The position numbers and the translations under genes were made by a program. The notes beneath the pieces are model-generated. The model did not search any database. It had not been told where the DNA came from and saw nothing but the letters and a program-made list of their open reading frames with translations. Below, piece by piece: positions 5,733 through 7,220 of a DNA stretch of 7,220 nt. Position 1 is the first letter of the stretch. Each line of letters begins with the position of its first letter. Source of the stretch: Deltaproteobacteria bacterium (lineage in GTDB: Bacteria; Desulfobacterota; Desulfobacteria; Desulfobacterales; Desulfatibacillaceae); NCBI GenBank assembly GCA_019308705.1, contig JAFDHW010000118.1:1-7220 (forward strand), in the 5' to 3' direction.

Positions 5733-7080
5733 GGTCCGCCCTCCGTCCGGCCCGGCGCGCGTCCAGGGCCAGGTTCCAGGCGAACCTCGGCCGCAGGTAG
5801 AACCGGGCGTAGGCCGCTGAAAGCCGCCTTTTGAGCTTCTTCAGGTCGTGGGAGTCCACGTACTGGGGATACAAGTGGGCCGGCAGGGCGTGACAGTCCA
5901 CGCCGGTTTCTGCGGCCAGCTTCGTGCCGGGAAAGGGCACGAACAAATGGAAGCTTGCCCAGGTGGGGGAAAGGGAGAGGGCCAGATCCACGGTTTCGTC
6001 CATCTCCTCTTCGGTTTCCCCCGGATAGCCCAGGTTGAAGAACACCACGGTGCGCATGCCCGCCTCCCTGGCCGCGGCCACCGCCGCCCGGGCCTGGTCC
6101 GGGGCGATGCCCTTGCCGATGGCCGAAAGGATCCTCGCGCTGCCCGCCTCCACGCCCAGGTGCACCAGGGTGCACCCCGCGCGCTTCATGGTCCGGGCCA
6201 GGGCCGGGCTCAGGTCCGCCACCCGGGTCTGGCAGGCCCAGGAAAAGGCCAGGCCCCGGGATATTATCTCCCCGCAGAAGGCGTTCACCCAACCCGGGTC
6301 TAGGGCGAACTCCAGATCCATGAAGTACAGGTTGTCCAGCCTGTGGCGCGCCACGGCGTCGGCCACCTCGTCCGCAAACCGCCCCGGCGACTTTCTGCGC
6401 ACCTTCCGGCCGTACATGCCCAGGTAGCAGAAGCTGCAGCCAAAGGGACAGCCCCGGGAGGCCTCCAGGATGCCGAAGCGCTTCCCCATGAGGGGGAAGT
6501 AGTGGTAGGCGCGCAGGGGCAGAAGGTCCAGGGCGGGAAACGGCAGGGAATCCATGTCTTCCAGGAAGGGCCGCGGCGGCGCGGTGTGGAGGCTTCCGTC
6601 CCGGTCCAGCCGGGCGGTGCCGGGGATCTTTGGCGGCGGCCCGCCGGCGGCGGGGTCGTCCTGTTCCACCAGGGCCAGGATGGTCTGCTCGGGCTCGGAG
6701 AGGATCGCGGCCCTGGCCCCGGTTTCAGCCAGAAGCTCCGCGGGCCGCTCCGTGGGGTGGGAGCCCAGGATGTAGAGCCTGGCCGGGTCTGCGGCCTTGC
6801 AGGTGTCCAGGAAAAAGGAAATGTCCAACGCCGGGCACTGCCAGCGGTCGTACGGCGTGGAGGTGACGAACACCTGGTCGAACCGTGCGGCCATGTCCCG
6901 CACCCGCGAAAGCGGCAGGCCCTGGGCGTTGTTGTCCAGGATGCGCGCCGAATGCCCCGCCTCCCGCACCATGGCCGCGGCTAAGGCGAGCGAGATGGGC
7001 GGCCACACCCGCTTGAACTGCCGCTGGCTCTGGCGGTGGATGCCGGTCCAGTCCGGATTGATGAAAAGCACGCGCTTCAT
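5725..7080 (-). CDS. Radical SAM protein with N-terminal cobalamin-binding-like domain
   Basis: This 451-residue protein has the layout of B12-binding-domain radical SAM enzymes (BchE/methyltransferase type). Residues 1-140 form an alpha/beta domain opening MKRVLFINPDW, with PPISLALAAAMVREAGH, LGSHPTERPAELL and SEPEQTI at places where that family has its Rossmann-like features. The DxHxxG motif for base-off cobalamin is absent, so cofactor binding is uncertain. The radical SAM core has CPFGCSFC with C211, C215 and C218, the CX3CX2C ligands of the [4Fe-4S] cluster. Supporting core motifs are FMDLEF (253-258), HLGVEAGS (307-314) and FFNLGYPGETEEEM (347-360). A basic tail (RRAGRR) ends the protein. 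ATG at 7080 is preferred over a TTG at 7143 because the family start aligns with it, although no Shine-Dalgarno sequence precedes it. It overlaps the GNAT gene by 8 bp, which suggests a shared pathway. The reaction (methylation, rearrangement or other) cannot be decided. Confidence 0.9.
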   Translation of the reverse strand: MKRVLFINPDWTGIHRQSQRQFKRVWPPISLALAAAMVREAGHSARILDNNAQGLPLSRVRDMAARFDQVFVTSTPYDRWQCPALDISFFLDTCKAADPARLYILGSHPTERPAELLAETGARAAILSEPEQTILALVEQDDPAAGGPPPKIPGTARLDRDGSLHTAPPRPFLEDMDSLPFPALDLLPLRAYHYFPLMGKRFGILEASRGCPFGCSFCYLGMYGRKVRRKSPGRFADEVADAVARHRLDNLYFMDLEFALDPGWVNAFCGEIISRGLAFSWACQTRVADLSPALARTMKRAGCTLVHLGVEAGSARILSAIGKGIAPDQARAAVAAAREAGMRTVVFFNLGYPGETEEEMDETVDLALSLSPTWASFHLFVPFPGTKLAAETGVDCHALPAHLYPQYVDSHDLKKLKRRLSAAYARFYLRPRFAWNLALDARRAGRRADHA

Positions 7081-7087
7081 GGCCTGG

Positions 7088-7115
7088 AGGATACAAGAGA
7101 CAAGGGAAAAGACAA
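7088..7115 (-). promoter_or_regulatory. Candidate promoter giving a leaderless radical SAM transcript
   Basis: On the minus strand TTGTCT (7115-7110) and TATCCT (7093-7088) each match sigma-70 hexamers at four of six bases with a 16-bp spacer. Only seven bases (CCAGGCC) separate the -10 from the ATG at 7080. Transcription would start on or next to the start codon, which would explain the lack of a ribosome binding site. This is an inference from weak hexamers. Confidence 0.3.
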
Positions 7116-7165
7116 AACGGAAAACTTGCGGAAACCGGGTCAACGGGTTAGTTTTTGTACTTTAT

Positions 7166-7220
7166 CCCGGATTATTCACGGGTTCGATTCGCGCGGGAGC
7201 AAGGAAGGAGGAGGGAAGCT
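7166..7220 (-). repeat. 55-bp inverted repeat, copy B
   Basis: Read on the minus strand, this matches copy A at 272-326 at 50 of 55 positions. It lies about 85 bp upstream of the radical SAM start, in non-coding DNA. The match continues to the last base of the window, so the repeat may extend further right. The remaining upstream stretch (7081-7165) holds a pyrimidine-rich segment and the weak promoter above, and I see nothing else in it. Confidence 0.8.

Noticed and set aside
4623..5834. A 403-codon plus-strand frame opposite the GNAT gene
   Set aside because: The composition is typical of a shadow frame, and the GNAT motifs on the other strand account for the region.
5228..6292. A 354-codon minus-strand frame spanning the radical SAM/GNAT junction
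   Set aside because: It is in another frame from two motif-bearing genes and has shadow-type Arg/Pro/Gly composition, so there is no evidence for a fusion or frameshift.
7166..7220. tRNA 3' end suggested by GGGTTCGATTC
   Set aside because: The bases flanking this T-loop-like string do not form a five-base-pair T stem, and there is no anticodon arm, acceptor pairing or CCA end in a consistent position.

Overview
The window is high-GC bacterial DNA with six protein-coding genes and little spare space. An outer-membrane beta-barrel protein with a signal peptide and a C-terminal Phe points to a Gram-negative host. The hybrid kinase with a 7TM sensor and an H-box of the form AHNFNNLL, a Fe-S radical SAM enzyme and a DUF62-type SAM hydrolase together suggest an anaerobic deltaproteobacterium (Desulfobacterota). 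That placement is an inference from protein character, not from a marker gene.

Layout from left to right. Positions 1-142 (-) hold the N-terminal end of a small protein I do not recognise. Positions 143-327 are intergenic, with an AT-rich hairpin and copy A of a 55-bp repeat. Positions 328-2895 (-) encode a large membrane-bound hybrid sensor histidine kinase (7TM, two PAS, HisKA, HATPase, receiver). Positions 2896-3177 are a divergent intergenic region dense in inverted repeats, which also carries the likely promoter of the next gene. Positions 3178-4005 (+) encode an S-adenosylmethionine hydrolase, the only plus-strand gene. A 33-bp convergent gap with a GC-rich hairpin follows. Positions 4039-4605 (-) encode a small outer-membrane beta-barrel protein. 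Positions 4707-5732 (-) encode a GNAT acyltransferase, which overlaps by 8 bp the end of a radical SAM protein at 5725-7080 (-). The window ends with copy B of the 55-bp repeat, in the opposite orientation to copy A.

The radical SAM and GNAT genes form a translationally coupled pair and probably act in one modification pathway with an unknown substrate. The kinase has its own receiver but no neighbouring response regulator or output gene in view. The SAM hydrolase and the beta-barrel gene are convergent but share an identical 13-mer upstream of their starts.

No complete new system such as a phage-defence island, CRISPR array or transposon is visible. The signals most worth following are the inverted 55-bp repeat pair bracketing about 6.8 kb, the structured intergenic region between the kinase and the SAM hydrolase, and the shared 13-mer.
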